Positions 24,063 through 32,944 of a stretch of DNA of 64,000 nucleotides are shown piece after piece. How positions within the stretch are numbered: the first letter of the stretch is position 1; the number at the start of each line of letters is the position of its first letter. The DNA is from Tindallia magadiensis (lineage in GTDB: Bacteria > Bacillota > Clostridia > Peptostreptococcales > Tindalliaceae), in assembly GCF_900113635.1 (NCBI RefSeq), contig NZ_FOQA01000007.1, positions 1 through 64,000 on the forward strand, read 5' to 3'. The notes under the pieces are model-generated. The model was not told the origin of the DNA, ran no database searches, and was given only the letters and a program-made list of their open reading frames with translations. The position numbers were made by a program, and so were the translations under genes.

Positions 24063-25415
24063 ATGAAAATCATTGATTTTGATATTAGTCAATCAGCAAG
24101 CCTTATCACCGATGATTCTATTCAAAAATTGCAACCTCACATAAATTTAGCCCATCAATTACTTCATGAGAAAACTGGCCCTGGAAAAGAATACCTTGGT
24201 TGGTTGGAGCTGCCGTCAACAATAAACAAAGAAGAAATAAAGAGAATAAAAGAAGCTGCCCTAGCGATACGAGAACAGTCAGACGTTTTAGTGGTAATCG
24301 GGATAGGCGGATCTTATTTAGGTGCAAGAGCTGTTTTAGAACTGCTGCAAACAAGTCGTTTGTTTGGAAAGCAGGAAGGAAGGGCACAAGAACTACAAGT
24401 AGTATTTGCTGGTCATCAGATGGATGCCGATTACTTATATCATCTAAAGCATTGGTTACAAGGAAGAGAATTTTCAATAAATGTCATCTCTAAGTCGGGT
24501 ACAACCACTGAACCTGCGATTGCTTTTCGGATTTTTAGGCAGTTGTTGGAAGAACGATATGGTGACAAAGAAAGTCGGAAGCGGATTTACGTGACGACGG
24601 ATGCTGAAAAAGGCGCTTTAAAAAAACTGGCTGATGAAAAAGGATATCAATCTTTTATCATTCCTGATGATGTTGGAGGAAGATATTCTGTTTTTACACC
24701 AGTTGGAACTTTGCCTATTGCGGCTGCCGGTATTGATATCGATGAATTACTTTGTGGTGCAGCAAAGGCGGAGAAAAGTTTGGAAACTCCTTGTCTTAAA
24801 TCCAACGCCGCTTATCGATATGCGGCCTATAGATCTTTTTTGTATCAACAGGGTAAAAGCATCGAAATACTAGCAAGCTTTGATTCACAGTATCATTATT
24901 TATGCGAATGGTGGAAACAACTATTTGGAGAAAGTGAAGGTAAAGAAAAAAAGGGGATTTTTCCTACTTCTTTGCAATACACAACCGATTTACACTCGAT
25001 GGGCCAGTATGTTCAAGATGGCCGAAGAACTATCTTTGAAACGGTCATTAAAACGGAAGAAAGTAAGGAAAATGTTTTAGTTCCTGATACAGGTGATAAT
25101 AATGACGGGCTGGAATATCTGAAGAACAGAGAATTAGGGATGATAAACAACAAAGCCCTTGAAGGAACGATTATGGCACATATTGATGGAGGTGTGCCTG
25201 TAGGTATTCTTTCAGTGCCGGAAAAAAGTGCTTTTTGGATAGGGTATTTAATGTACTTTTTTCAAAAGTCCTGTGCTATCAGTGGGTATATGCTAGGGGT
25301 TAATCCTTTTGATCAGCCTGGCGTAGAAGATTATAAAAGAAATATGTTTTCATTACTGGGGAAACCAGGGACGGAACAATTAAGGCAGGAGTTGGAAGCA
25401 AAGTGGAAGAAGTAA
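24063..25415 (+). CDS. pgi: Glucose-6-phosphate isomerase
   Basis: This 450-residue enzyme interconverts glucose-6-phosphate and fructose-6-phosphate. Visible signatures are VVIGIGGSYLGARA (about 78-91), VISKSGTTTEPAIAFR (the phosphate-binding SKSGTT), GGRYSVFTPVGTLP (about 205-218), the base-bearing TSLQYTTDLHSMGQYVQDG and QPGVEDYKRNMF near the C-terminus. Length fits the short Gram-positive form. ATG 24063 lies behind GAGGAGGT (24046-24053). Its last 13 bases overlap murI. Confidence 0.95.
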   Translation: MKIIDFDISQSASLITDDSIQKLQPHINLAHQLLHEKTGPGKEYLGWLELPSTINKEEIKRIKEAALAIREQSDVLVVIGIGGSYLGARAVLELLQTSRLFGKQEGRAQELQVVFAGHQMDADYLYHLKHWLQGREFSINVISKSGTTTEPAIAFRIFRQLLEERYGDKESRKRIYVTTDAEKGALKKLADEKGYQSFIIPDDVGGRYSVFTPVGTLPIAAAGIDIDELLCGAAKAEKSLETPCLKSNAAYRYAAYRSFLYQQGKSIEILASFDSQYHYLCEWWKQLFGESEGKEKKGIFPTSLQYTTDLHSMGQYVQDGRRTIFETVIKTEESKENVLVPDTGDNNDGLEYLKNRELGMINNKALEGTIMAHIDGGVPVGILSVPEKSAFWIGYLMYFFQKSCAISGYMLGVNPFDQPGVEDYKRNMFSLLGKPGTEQLRQELEAKWKK

Positions 25416-26254
25416 ATCAGGGACCAATAGGCGTTTTTGACTCCGGATATGGAGGAATAAGCGTCTTAGCAAATTTAATTGAAGCAATGCCAAAGGAATC
25501 TTTTATTTATATCAGTGATTCGATCAATGCGCCTTATGGAGAGCTAGAGTCCCAAGAGGTATTAAACCATGCCTTAAGTCATATGAGGGTATTGGAAAAA
25601 GAATCAGCAAAAGCTGTCGTTATTGCTTGCAACACGGCTACCAGTGCAGCGGCAGCTGCTTTGCGTGCAAAATATTCATTTCCAATAATCGGGATGGAAC
25701 CAGCGGTAAAACCAGCCATCAAAAAGTCGGGTTCGGGTAAAATACTGGTGGCGGCTACAGGATTAACCTTGAAAGAGCGAAAATTTGCGGCACTTGTGAA
25801 AAAGATGGACCTTCAACATAATATTGTCACATTACCATGCCACGGTTTAGTGGAAATCATCGAAGAATATGGACCGGAGTCTAAAGAAGTAACAAAAAAA
25901 CTTGATGAGCTGTTAGCTCCGTTACAACCCTTAAATTTTGACGGTGTGGTTTTAGGATGTACTCATTATGTGTTGATTAAAAACCAGTGGAAAGCTGCTT
26001 TGCCGGAAGGAACAAAGATATACGATGGAAATGAGGGTACGGTGAAGCAAACAATGCGAATGATCATGGAAAATACAACAATCATAAAGGATCACTCCAT
26101 GGGAAAAGTGTCTTTGATGGACTCGAGTCAAAACGATGAACGTCTTGAAAAAAGCAAACAGTTATTACAGAATCAATTGAGAATAAATGGGATTGTTTCC
26201 AGTGATCAACTAGAAATAGAATTGAGGAAAAACAATGAATTATGTAAGTCTTGA
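25403..26254 (+). CDS. murI: Glutamate racemase
   Basis: The 283-residue enzyme makes D-glutamate for peptidoglycan. Both catalytic cysteines are present, in IACNTATSAAA (about residue 73) and VLGCTHYVLI (about residue 187), with FDSGYGGISVL at the N-terminus. The canonical GCTHYP reads GCTHYV. GTG 25403 lies inside the end of pgi (13-base overlap) behind GGAAG, and the 3' end overlaps the next gene by 20 bases, so all three are translationally linked. Confidence 0.93.
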   Translation: MEEVNQGPIGVFDSGYGGISVLANLIEAMPKESFIYISDSINAPYGELESQEVLNHALSHMRVLEKESAKAVVIACNTATSAAAAALRAKYSFPIIGMEPAVKPAIKKSGSGKILVAATGLTLKERKFAALVKKMDLQHNIVTLPCHGLVEIIEEYGPESKEVTKKLDELLAPLQPLNFDGVVLGCTHYVLIKNQWKAALPEGTKIYDGNEGTVKQTMRMIMENTTIIKDHSMGKVSLMDSSQNDERLEKSKQLLQNQLRINGIVSSDQLEIELRKNNELCKS

Positions 26255-28154
26255 AAATGTGACACACCAGTATGGGATACAGCCCATACTAAAAGATGTA
26301 ACACTCTATATTGGTTCAGAGACAAAGTTGGGAATTATTGGAGCTAATGGTACCGGCAAAACCACATTATTAAATATTTTAGCAGGAAAAAAAACTCCAG
26401 ATTCTGGAAACGTAAGTGTTCATCCAAACTGTCGGGTGGAAATGGTTTCTCAGGAAACAGAAGAAAAAATGGATCATACGGTTTTAGAAGCAGTGATGAA
26501 AAGTGAAAATCCGGAAATGAAGTTACTTTCTGAGTACAATAAAGTAACGGAACAACTGCAACACTTTCCAAATAATATACAGTACTCGGAAGAATGGCAG
26601 CGACTTCATCAGCAGATTGAAGATAAAAACCTGTGGAAATTAGAAACACAAGCAAAAACGATTTTAACAAAATTAGGTTTATCTGATTATCAGATGAAAG
26701 TAGAACAGCTTTCCGGTGGGCAGAGAAGACGGATTTCTTTAGCACGTTCCTTAATACAGCCATCAGAATTATTAGTGTTAGATGAACCAACCAATCATTT
26801 GGATCTGGCGATGATTTCCTGGCTGGAAGATTGGCTGCGCCAGAGAAAACAGGCGCTGGTTATTGTCACTCATGATCGATACTTTTTAGATAGGGTGACG
26901 AGTTCAATCGGTGAATTGGAAGAAGGGAAATGGACACTGTTTTCTGGTGCATATCAATATTATTTGGAAAAGAAGCAAGAAATCGTTCATGATCATAAAA
27001 AAGAACAGCAACGAATGAAAACCATATTCAAAAAAGAACTTGCGTGGATTAGACGTGGTGCCAGAGCAAGAAGTACCAAGCAAAAAGCTAGAATTGAACG
27101 GTTTGAAAACCTAGAAGAAAAAATGGTCAAGGATAGTGAAAATCAGTTGGATATTCCACTTCTTCAAAAGCGAATGGGAAAGCAAGTATTAGAAGCGAAA
27201 GAAGTATCTTTCTCTTACAAAGAGGGAAAGCCAATTCTTCAAGACGTAAATTTTTTATTAAAACCAGGAGAAATAGTAGGTATTGTGGGGAAGAACGGCA
27301 CAGGTAAAAGCACGTTACTGCAATTAATGGCAGGTAACCTTGACCCCATAGCTGGAACCATGAAGTGGGGAAAAACGATTAAGATGGCTTACCTGGATCA
27401 GGAAAGTAAGGATCTAAACCCGGAATTGCGTGTGTTAGAGTATGCGCGAGAAGGTAGAGAATATATGACCGTTGAAGGAAGCCGAAAGATCTCTGCTTCA
27501 CAACTATTGGAACGATTTATGTTTAGTCAGGAAAGACAGTGGACAGAAATAGGTAAACTATCCGGTGGGGAAAAAAGAAGGCTTTATTTAATGAGACAAT
27601 TGATGGAAGAGCCCAACTTTTTATTACTGGATGAACCGACAAATGACTTAGATTTATATACGCTTACCTTGTTAGAGGAATATCTGCTTTCTTTTGAAGG
27701 TACGGTCATCATATCTTCGCATGATCGATATCTGCTTGACAGATTAGCAGACCGGCTGTTTATTCTTGAAGGAGATGGAAAAGTACAAGAATATCAAGGA
27801 TCTTGCAGTGAATGGATGGAAAGACAATCAACTGAAAAATCCTCAAAGCCTGACAAGGACCAAAAGAAAAGCAAGGACTTTAAAACCAATGGTGGAGATA
27901 ATAAAAAACGAAAAGGATTGAAACTGAGCTTCAATGAAAAAAAGGAATATGAAGCCCTTGAACCAGAAATTCAAAGCATAGAAAAACAAATAGAGGTTGT
28001 CGAAAAACAGATGGAAGATCAACAGACAGACTTTGTTGCTCTTCAAAATAGTATAGAAGAAAAAGAAAGACTGGAAGATTGCTTAGAAGAAAAGTTGATG
28101 CGATGGGCAGAACTAACAGAAAAAATTGAAAAAATGAATAAGGACAAAGAATAA
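26235..28154 (+). CDS. ABC-F family ATPase (Uup-like)
   Basis: The 639-residue soluble protein carries two ATP-binding cassettes: GANGTGKTT, LSGGQRRR, VLDEPTNHLD (about 35-190), and GKNGTGKST, LSGGEKRR, LLDEPTNDLD (about 345-470). An ABC-F linker lies between, and a highly charged C-terminal coiled coil follows (about 565-635), as in Uup. ABC-F proteins act on ribosomes at the E site or in replication-linked processes; there are no membrane domains. ATG 26235 overlaps murI by 20 bases behind TTGAGGAAA. Antibiotic-resistance versus housekeeping role cannot be decided from sequence. Confidence 0.92.
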   Translation: MNYVSLENVTHQYGIQPILKDVTLYIGSETKLGIIGANGTGKTTLLNILAGKKTPDSGNVSVHPNCRVEMVSQETEEKMDHTVLEAVMKSENPEMKLLSEYNKVTEQLQHFPNNIQYSEEWQRLHQQIEDKNLWKLETQAKTILTKLGLSDYQMKVEQLSGGQRRRISLARSLIQPSELLVLDEPTNHLDLAMISWLEDWLRQRKQALVIVTHDRYFLDRVTSSIGELEEGKWTLFSGAYQYYLEKKQEIVHDHKKEQQRMKTIFKKELAWIRRGARARSTKQKARIERFENLEEKMVKDSENQLDIPLLQKRMGKQVLEAKEVSFSYKEGKPILQDVNFLLKPGEIVGIVGKNGTGKSTLLQLMAGNLDPIAGTMKWGKTIKMAYLDQESKDLNPELRVLEYAREGREYMTVEGSRKISASQLLERFMFSQERQWTEIGKLSGGEKRRLYLMRQLMEEPNFLLLDEPTNDLDLYTLTLLEEYLLSFEGTVIISSHDRYLLDRLADRLFILEGDGKVQEYQGSCSEWMERQSTEKSSKPDKDQKKSKDFKTNGGDNKKRKGLKLSFNEKKEYEALEPEIQSIEKQIEVVEKQMEDQQTDFVALQNSIEEKERLEDCLEEKLMRWAELTEKIEKMNKDKE

Positions 28155-28182
28155 GATTCATTTCAATCTAGATCACAAAAAT

Positions 28183-28216
28183 AGGGCTTTGGTTTCAAAA
28201 AAACCAAGGCCTTTCA
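28183..28216 (+). terminator. Terminator after the ABC-F gene
   Basis: AGGGCTTTGGTTT (28183-28195) pairs with AAACCAAGGCCTT (28201-28213) with one mismatch; the following T-run is short (TTTC). The next 180 bases contain no frame I can support. Confidence 0.65.
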
Positions 28217-28393
28217 CATGCAGTGATATCAGATAGTGCTATCCATTAAGAAAATTGTCAATACAAGAAAAGGGGGTAGAAAAGAAATCCTTTTTAATTA
28301 GATGATAAAGAGTGAAAAACGAAGAATAAACTTTAAGAGTTCATTATTTGACGAAATTTAGGACTTTGAAATGCAAGGGATTTCCGTTAGATT

Positions 28394-28440
28394 ATACTAT
28401 ATATTGTATTTAATTAAATGATCGATACTAAATAAAGGGG
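28394..28440 (+). promoter_or_regulatory. Tandem NrdR boxes upstream of nrdD
   Basis: ATACTATATATTGTAT (28394-28409) is a near-perfect match to the NrdR box (acaCwAtATaTwGtgt). A second, weaker copy beginning ATACTAAATAAA starts at 28425, exactly 31 bases later, the spacing of about three helical turns known for paired NrdR boxes. NrdR would repress nrdD when dATP is high. The first box overlaps a possible -10 (TATACT, 28393-28398). Confidence 0.7.
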
Positions 28441-28450
28441 GCGCTAAAGG

Positions 28451-30595
28451 TTGGCCATATCAAAAATACAAAAGAGAAACGGTGAAATAGTAGATTTTCA
28501 AATGACCAAAATAAAGGATGCCATATTTAAGGCTGTTCAGTCAGTGGGTGGCGATGATGAGATGAGAGCTGGCGTGCTGGCAAAAAAAGTCGTCGACATT
28601 GTTAATGAAACCTGCAGGGCCAGTATACCTTCGGTTGAAGACATACAAGATCTTGTGGAAAAGGTATTGATAGAAGAAGGGCATGCAAAAACAGCAAAAG
28701 CATTTATTCTGTATCGTAAGAGACGGGAAGAGTTAAGAGAAGTAAAAAACCTTTTTATGGATGCAGAAGAAATGGTAGAAGAATATGTTAGTCTAGATGA
28801 CTGGCGTGTCAATGAAAATGCAAATATGGGCTTCTCACTACAAGGTTTAAATAACCATATTGTTGAATCGATTAGTTCTAAATATTGGCTTAACAAGATT
28901 TATCGAAAAGAGTTAAGAGATGCTCATATAAGAGGAGATTTACATATTCATGATCTGGGATTATTAGCTCCCTATTGCTGTGGATGGGATATGGAAGATT
29001 TTCTGAGAAGAGGATTTAAAGGGGCGAAAGGGAAGGTAGAGTCACGACCTCCTAAGCATTTAGAGACAGCTTTAGGACAACTGGTTAACTTATTATATAC
29101 ATTACAAGGCGAATCGGCAGGTGCGCAGGCTGTTTCCAGCATCGATACGTATTTAGCGCCTTTTATTTATTATGATGGATTAACATTAAGTCAAGTGAAA
29201 AAAGCGTTACAACGATTTGTCTTTAACTTAAATATTCCAACAAGGGTTGGCTTTCAAACACCATTTACGAATATTACACTAGATATAGCTCCTCACCCAC
29301 TATTAAAAAATCAGCCAGCCATTATAGGAGGAAAAAATGTAGACAAGAAATACGGTGAATTTCAAAAGGAAATGGATCTGTTTAACAAAGCTTTCTGTGA
29401 GGTAATGATGGAAGGTGATGGCGCTCAGCGAGCCTTTAGTTTTCCGATCCCTACGATCAACATAACTCCTGATTTCCCATGGGAGTCAGAAGTCGCCGAT
29501 TCTATTATGGAAATGACGCGAAAATTTGGAACACCTTATTTTGCTAACTTCCTGAATTCTGATATGGCACCGGAAGACATCCGAAGCATGTGTTGTCGAT
29601 TGAGACTTGATAATCGCGAACTAAGAAAACGTGGCGGGGGATTGTTTGGCGCTAATCCAATGACCGGATCTATTAATGTGGTCACCTTAAACATGGCAAG
29701 GATAGGTTATACATCCAAAAATGTGGAAGAGTTTAAAAAGCAGGTTCGAAAACTGATGGAACTTGCAAAAGAAATATGTGAAGAAAAACGTGTTGTATTA
29801 GAAAATTATATGGAGGCAGGACTATACCCGTATTCTCAATATTATTTACAAAGTGTGAAAGATTCTACAGGAGAGTATTTTAAGAATCATTTCTCCACTG
29901 TTGGACTTAATGGAATGAACGAAGCTTGTATAAATCTTTTGGGAGAAGATATTACCACAGAAGAAGGACAAGGCTTTGCGGTGGAAATAATGGAATTTAT
30001 GAATCGTGTGATTCAGATTTTTCAGGAAGAAACAGGAAGTCTATGGAACTTAGAAGCATCTCCTGCAGAAGGCACTTCTTACCGGTTTGCTCGAATAGAT
30101 AAAGCTCTTTATCCTAGAATCGTTGCACAGGGCCAGGAAGAACCTTACTACACTAATTCAACACAACTTCCTGTAGGTCACACGAAAGATATTTTTGAAG
30201 CAATTAAATCTCAGGAAGCTTTACAGACACAGTATACAGGAGGAACTGTTTTTCATGGGTTTATTGGCGAAGAAGTGCAGGACATTGAAACCACAAAGCT
30301 GTTATTAAAAAGAAGCTTTGAGAATTCTCACATGCCCTATATGACAATCACCCCTACCTATAGCATATGCCAGCAGCATGGTTATATTAAAGGAGAACAT
30401 TTTCATTGTCCTGAATGCAATGAAGAAACAGAAGTTTGGACAAGGGTAGTTGGATTCCATCGACCGGTGCAATCATGGAACAAAGGAAAACGGGAAGAAT
30501 TTAAGGACAGACTGGAATTTGTTCCAGAAGAAAGCCTGAAAGAGGATCACTCAGTAACGGTTAAAAAAGATTCTAAGGAAGAAATAGCTGGATAA
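28451..30595 (+). CDS. nrdD: Anaerobic (class III) ribonucleoside-triphosphate reductase
   Basis: This 714-residue glycyl-radical enzyme converts NTPs to dNTPs without oxygen. An N-terminal ATP-cone (about 1-90, KIQKRNGEIVDFQMTKI...) senses dATP/ATP. The reductase core follows, with DLHIHDLGLLAPYCCGWD, GESAGAQAVSS and KRGGGLFGANPMTGSINVVTLN, then the C-terminal metal site SICQQHGY...HCPEC and the glycyl-radical motif RVVGFHRP (about 675-682). TTG 28451 follows AAAGGGGGCG (28434-28443). Activation requires NrdG, encoded two genes downstream. Confidence 0.95.
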   Translation: MAISKIQKRNGEIVDFQMTKIKDAIFKAVQSVGGDDEMRAGVLAKKVVDIVNETCRASIPSVEDIQDLVEKVLIEEGHAKTAKAFILYRKRREELREVKNLFMDAEEMVEEYVSLDDWRVNENANMGFSLQGLNNHIVESISSKYWLNKIYRKELRDAHIRGDLHIHDLGLLAPYCCGWDMEDFLRRGFKGAKGKVESRPPKHLETALGQLVNLLYTLQGESAGAQAVSSIDTYLAPFIYYDGLTLSQVKKALQRFVFNLNIPTRVGFQTPFTNITLDIAPHPLLKNQPAIIGGKNVDKKYGEFQKEMDLFNKAFCEVMMEGDGAQRAFSFPIPTINITPDFPWESEVADSIMEMTRKFGTPYFANFLNSDMAPEDIRSMCCRLRLDNRELRKRGGGLFGANPMTGSINVVTLNMARIGYTSKNVEEFKKQVRKLMELAKEICEEKRVVLENYMEAGLYPYSQYYLQSVKDSTGEYFKNHFSTVGLNGMNEACINLLGEDITTEEGQGFAVEIMEFMNRVIQIFQEETGSLWNLEASPAEGTSYRFARIDKALYPRIVAQGQEEPYYTNSTQLPVGHTKDIFEAIKSQEALQTQYTGGTVFHGFIGEEVQDIETTKLLLKRSFENSHMPYMTITPTYSICQQHGYIKGEHFHCPECNEETEVWTRVVGFHRPVQSWNKGKREEFKDRLEFVPEESLKEDHSVTVKKDSKEEIAG

Positions 30596-30602
30596 GAGAA
30601 AA

Positions 30603-30636
30603 AACCTCCCTTGCATAAAAGGGAGGTTAGCTTTTT
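30603..30636 (+). terminator. Terminator after nrdD
   Basis: AACCTCCCTT (30603-30612) pairs with AAGGGAGGTT (30619-30628), then AGCTTTTT. Confidence 0.85.
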
Positions 30637-30759
30637 ACTAAAAGGAACTCAGGACGAATAACTGTAAGGTGTGAAGGGTCAAAAATAGAGAAGAATATGT
30701 TATAATCGTACATGAATGAATCGTTAGTCAATTTATATTACATCACAAGGAGAAACTCA

Positions 30760-31707
30760 ATGATAGAAAATATGCTTTTTAGTCTTGGTACCGCATTACC
30801 TATTTTTTTGGTTATGTGTTCTGGCTATTTTATGAGACAAAAGGAAATAATAGATGGTGATTTTGTAAAAAAAGCAAATCATATGGTTTTTTATGTGGCG
30901 TTGCCAATTAAACTATTCTGCGATGTTTCTGGTGCGTCATTCCAAGAGTACTTTGATATAGGATTTATTTTATTTATAACGGTGGTGACGGTTGGTGGAG
31001 CAATTTTATCCTGGATTTTAGGAAACACTATTATACAGAAACCGGACCAAATAGGAGCTTTTGCTCAAGGGGCATTTAGAGGGAATTTCTTGTACATAGG
31101 ATTTTCTCTAATGGAGAACATCCTTGGACATATTGCCATTAAAGGTCCATTAGCGGTAGCGATTATCGTTCCGGTATATAATATTATGTCCGTTATTATT
31201 TTGTCATATGCAGGAAAAGATCGCACCAAGAAAATTCACCTTAAAAAAACCCTGTCAGATATTGCAAAAAATCCATTGATCGTTGCGATCACAGCTGGTA
31301 TTATCATGTCCTTGATCCCAGTTCAAGTTCCTGTTGTAGCCGAGAGAACCATGGAGTATTTTGCTGTGATAGCTACACCCTTAGCCTTAATTGCTATTGG
31401 TGCTTCTTTTAATATTAGTCATACATTGGAAAATTTGCCAATAGCACTCATTGCCAGCGCTATTAAACTAGTGGCACTACCCTTGCTATCCGTTATATCA
31501 GCCCTGTTTTTTGGCTATAGAGGAGAAGATATCATACTGATCTATGTATTGACGGGTGTACCGACAGCGACAGTATCCTTTATTATGGCAGCAGCTATGA
31601 ATGCGGACAAAGAATTGGCTTCAGACATTATTATGGTAAGTACATTATTATCAATTGTAACCATGACATCTTTTGTTTTTGCTTTTAGAAGTACAGGAAT
31701 TATTTAA
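30760..31707 (+). CDS. AEC-family (auxin efflux carrier-like) transporter
   Basis: The 315-residue membrane protein has about ten hydrophobic segments and the two-fold AEC pattern, with GAFRGNFLYIGFSL (about 103-116), KNPLIVAITAGIIMSLI and TPLALIAIGASFNI (about 206-219). Bacterial members move malate, malonate or other organic acids; substrate unknown. ATG 30760 follows AAGGAG (30749-30754); 16 upstream codons in frame have no ribosome binding site. TGTTATAAT at 30698-30706 is an extended -10 promoter, so it is probably transcribed with nrdG, 33 bases downstream. Confidence 0.88.
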   Translation: MIENMLFSLGTALPIFLVMCSGYFMRQKEIIDGDFVKKANHMVFYVALPIKLFCDVSGASFQEYFDIGFILFITVVTVGGAILSWILGNTIIQKPDQIGAFAQGAFRGNFLYIGFSLMENILGHIAIKGPLAVAIIVPVYNIMSVIILSYAGKDRTKKIHLKKTLSDIAKNPLIVAITAGIIMSLIPVQVPVVAERTMEYFAVIATPLALIAIGASFNISHTLENLPIALIASAIKLVALPLLSVISALFFGYRGEDIILIYVLTGVPTATVSFIMAAAMNADKELASDIIMVSTLLSIVTMTSFVFAFRSTGII

Positions 31708-31739
31708 TAACCATCAAAAGGATGGAATGGAGTGACAAA

Positions 31740-32423
31740 ATGCGTATTGGCGGAATTCAAAAAACATCGCTAATCGATTATCCGGGGCATTTATCAACGG
31801 TTATTTTTTTGAGAGGATGCAATTTTAAGTGCTCCTATTGTCATAATGCAGAACTGTTGAGCTTCGATGGTGTTCAGATAGAACGACAGAAAATGATGGA
31901 TGAATTGATTACGAGACGTTCTTTTATTGATAGTGTGGTTATCTCAGGCGGTGAATGTACATTATCAGAAGACTTAAGAGGCTTTATACAAGAAATAAAA
32001 TCCATTGGATATGGTGTGAAACTGGACACCAATGGAACAAAACCGGATATTATTGAACCACTTATCAAAGAAGGGTTTATTGATTATATCGCCATGGATA
32101 TAAAAGCGCCACCGGAAAAATATGATCAGGTTACAGGTGTTTGTGTGAATCTTGATGCTATCAATAAAAGCATCCAGGTTATTCAAGATCATATGAAGAA
32201 CTATGAATTTAGAACCACTGTATCACCAGAAATTTTGACGGAGACAGAGGTTTTGAAAATTGCTGATTGGATATCAGGTGCTAAAAAGTACGTTCTTCAA
32301 AACTTTCGTGATAATGAAAATGTGCTTTGTGGAAGAAAAAAGCTTACGCCATATCCAAAGGCAAAGCTGATTCGATTAAAAGAACAATTAGAACCATTCT
32401 TTGAAGAAGTAAGCCTTCGCTAA
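31740..32423 (+). CDS. nrdG: Anaerobic ribonucleotide reductase activating radical-SAM enzyme
   Basis: The 227-residue protein has the radical-SAM motif CNFKCSYC (about 28-35), SGGECTLSEDL for SAM binding, LDTNGTKPDI and MDIKAP. It is the longer NrdG2-like form seen in Clostridia (annotated as anaerobic RNR activating protein) and would install the glycyl radical on NrdD. ATG 31740 follows GGAGTG (31728-31733); the frame is open six codons further upstream. It is separated from nrdD by a terminator and the AEC transporter gene. Confidence 0.9.
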   Translation: MRIGGIQKTSLIDYPGHLSTVIFLRGCNFKCSYCHNAELLSFDGVQIERQKMMDELITRRSFIDSVVISGGECTLSEDLRGFIQEIKSIGYGVKLDTNGTKPDIIEPLIKEGFIDYIAMDIKAPPEKYDQVTGVCVNLDAINKSIQVIQDHMKNYEFRTTVSPEILTETEVLKIADWISGAKKYVLQNFRDNENVLCGRKKLTPYPKAKLIRLKEQLEPFFEEVSLR

Positions 32424-32449
32424 AAAACAAAAGAGAGGAGTAAGGCGAA

Positions 32450-32944
32450 ATGACCGATAAAGAACGGCTGGAAGGTATGGTGGAATATATAGAATCCCTT
32501 CCAATAAAAACCAAAGTCATCGTCTTTGAGCCGGGGACGACAAAAACAGCACAGATGGCAGCGGATCAACTTGGTGTCTCAGTAGGTCAAATTGCAAAAT
32601 CTATTTTGTTTCTTGCAGAAGAAACTCCAGTGTTAGTGGTGACCAGTGGTGATGCAAAAATTAATACTAGTAAAATAAAAAAGCAGTTAGGAATAAAACC
32701 TAAAATGGCTTCAAAGGAAGAATGTATTGAAAAAACAGGGTTCCCTCCTGGTGGAGTTTGTCCTTTTGGTTTAACAAATGTACAGATCCTTCTTGATTCA
32801 AGTATGGAACGGTTTGATACTGTATATGCAGCGGCAGGCACTTCTAATACGGCTGTTCCCATTACAATGGCGCAACTGGTGGAAGTAACCGGAGGAAAGG
32901 TTGTAGATGTATGTAAATATGGAAAGGAGTTATCCGATGTATAA
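32450..32944 (+). CDS. YbaK/EbsC-type aminoacyl-tRNA deacylase
   Basis: The 164-residue protein matches the prolyl-tRNA editing fold: KTAQMAADQLGVSVGQIAKSILF (about 31-53), VVTSGDAKINTSKIKKQLG, GFPPGGVCPFG (about 97-107) and YAAAGTSNTAVPI. Members hydrolyse Cys-tRNAPro or Ala-tRNAPro. ATG 32450 follows GAGAGGAG (32433-32440). Its end overlaps the next gene by 8 bases. Confidence 0.92.
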   Translation: MTDKERLEGMVEYIESLPIKTKVIVFEPGTTKTAQMAADQLGVSVGQIAKSILFLAEETPVLVVTSGDAKINTSKIKKQLGIKPKMASKEECIEKTGFPPGGVCPFGLTNVQILLDSSMERFDTVYAAAGTSNTAVPITMAQLVEVTGGKVVDVCKYGKELSDV

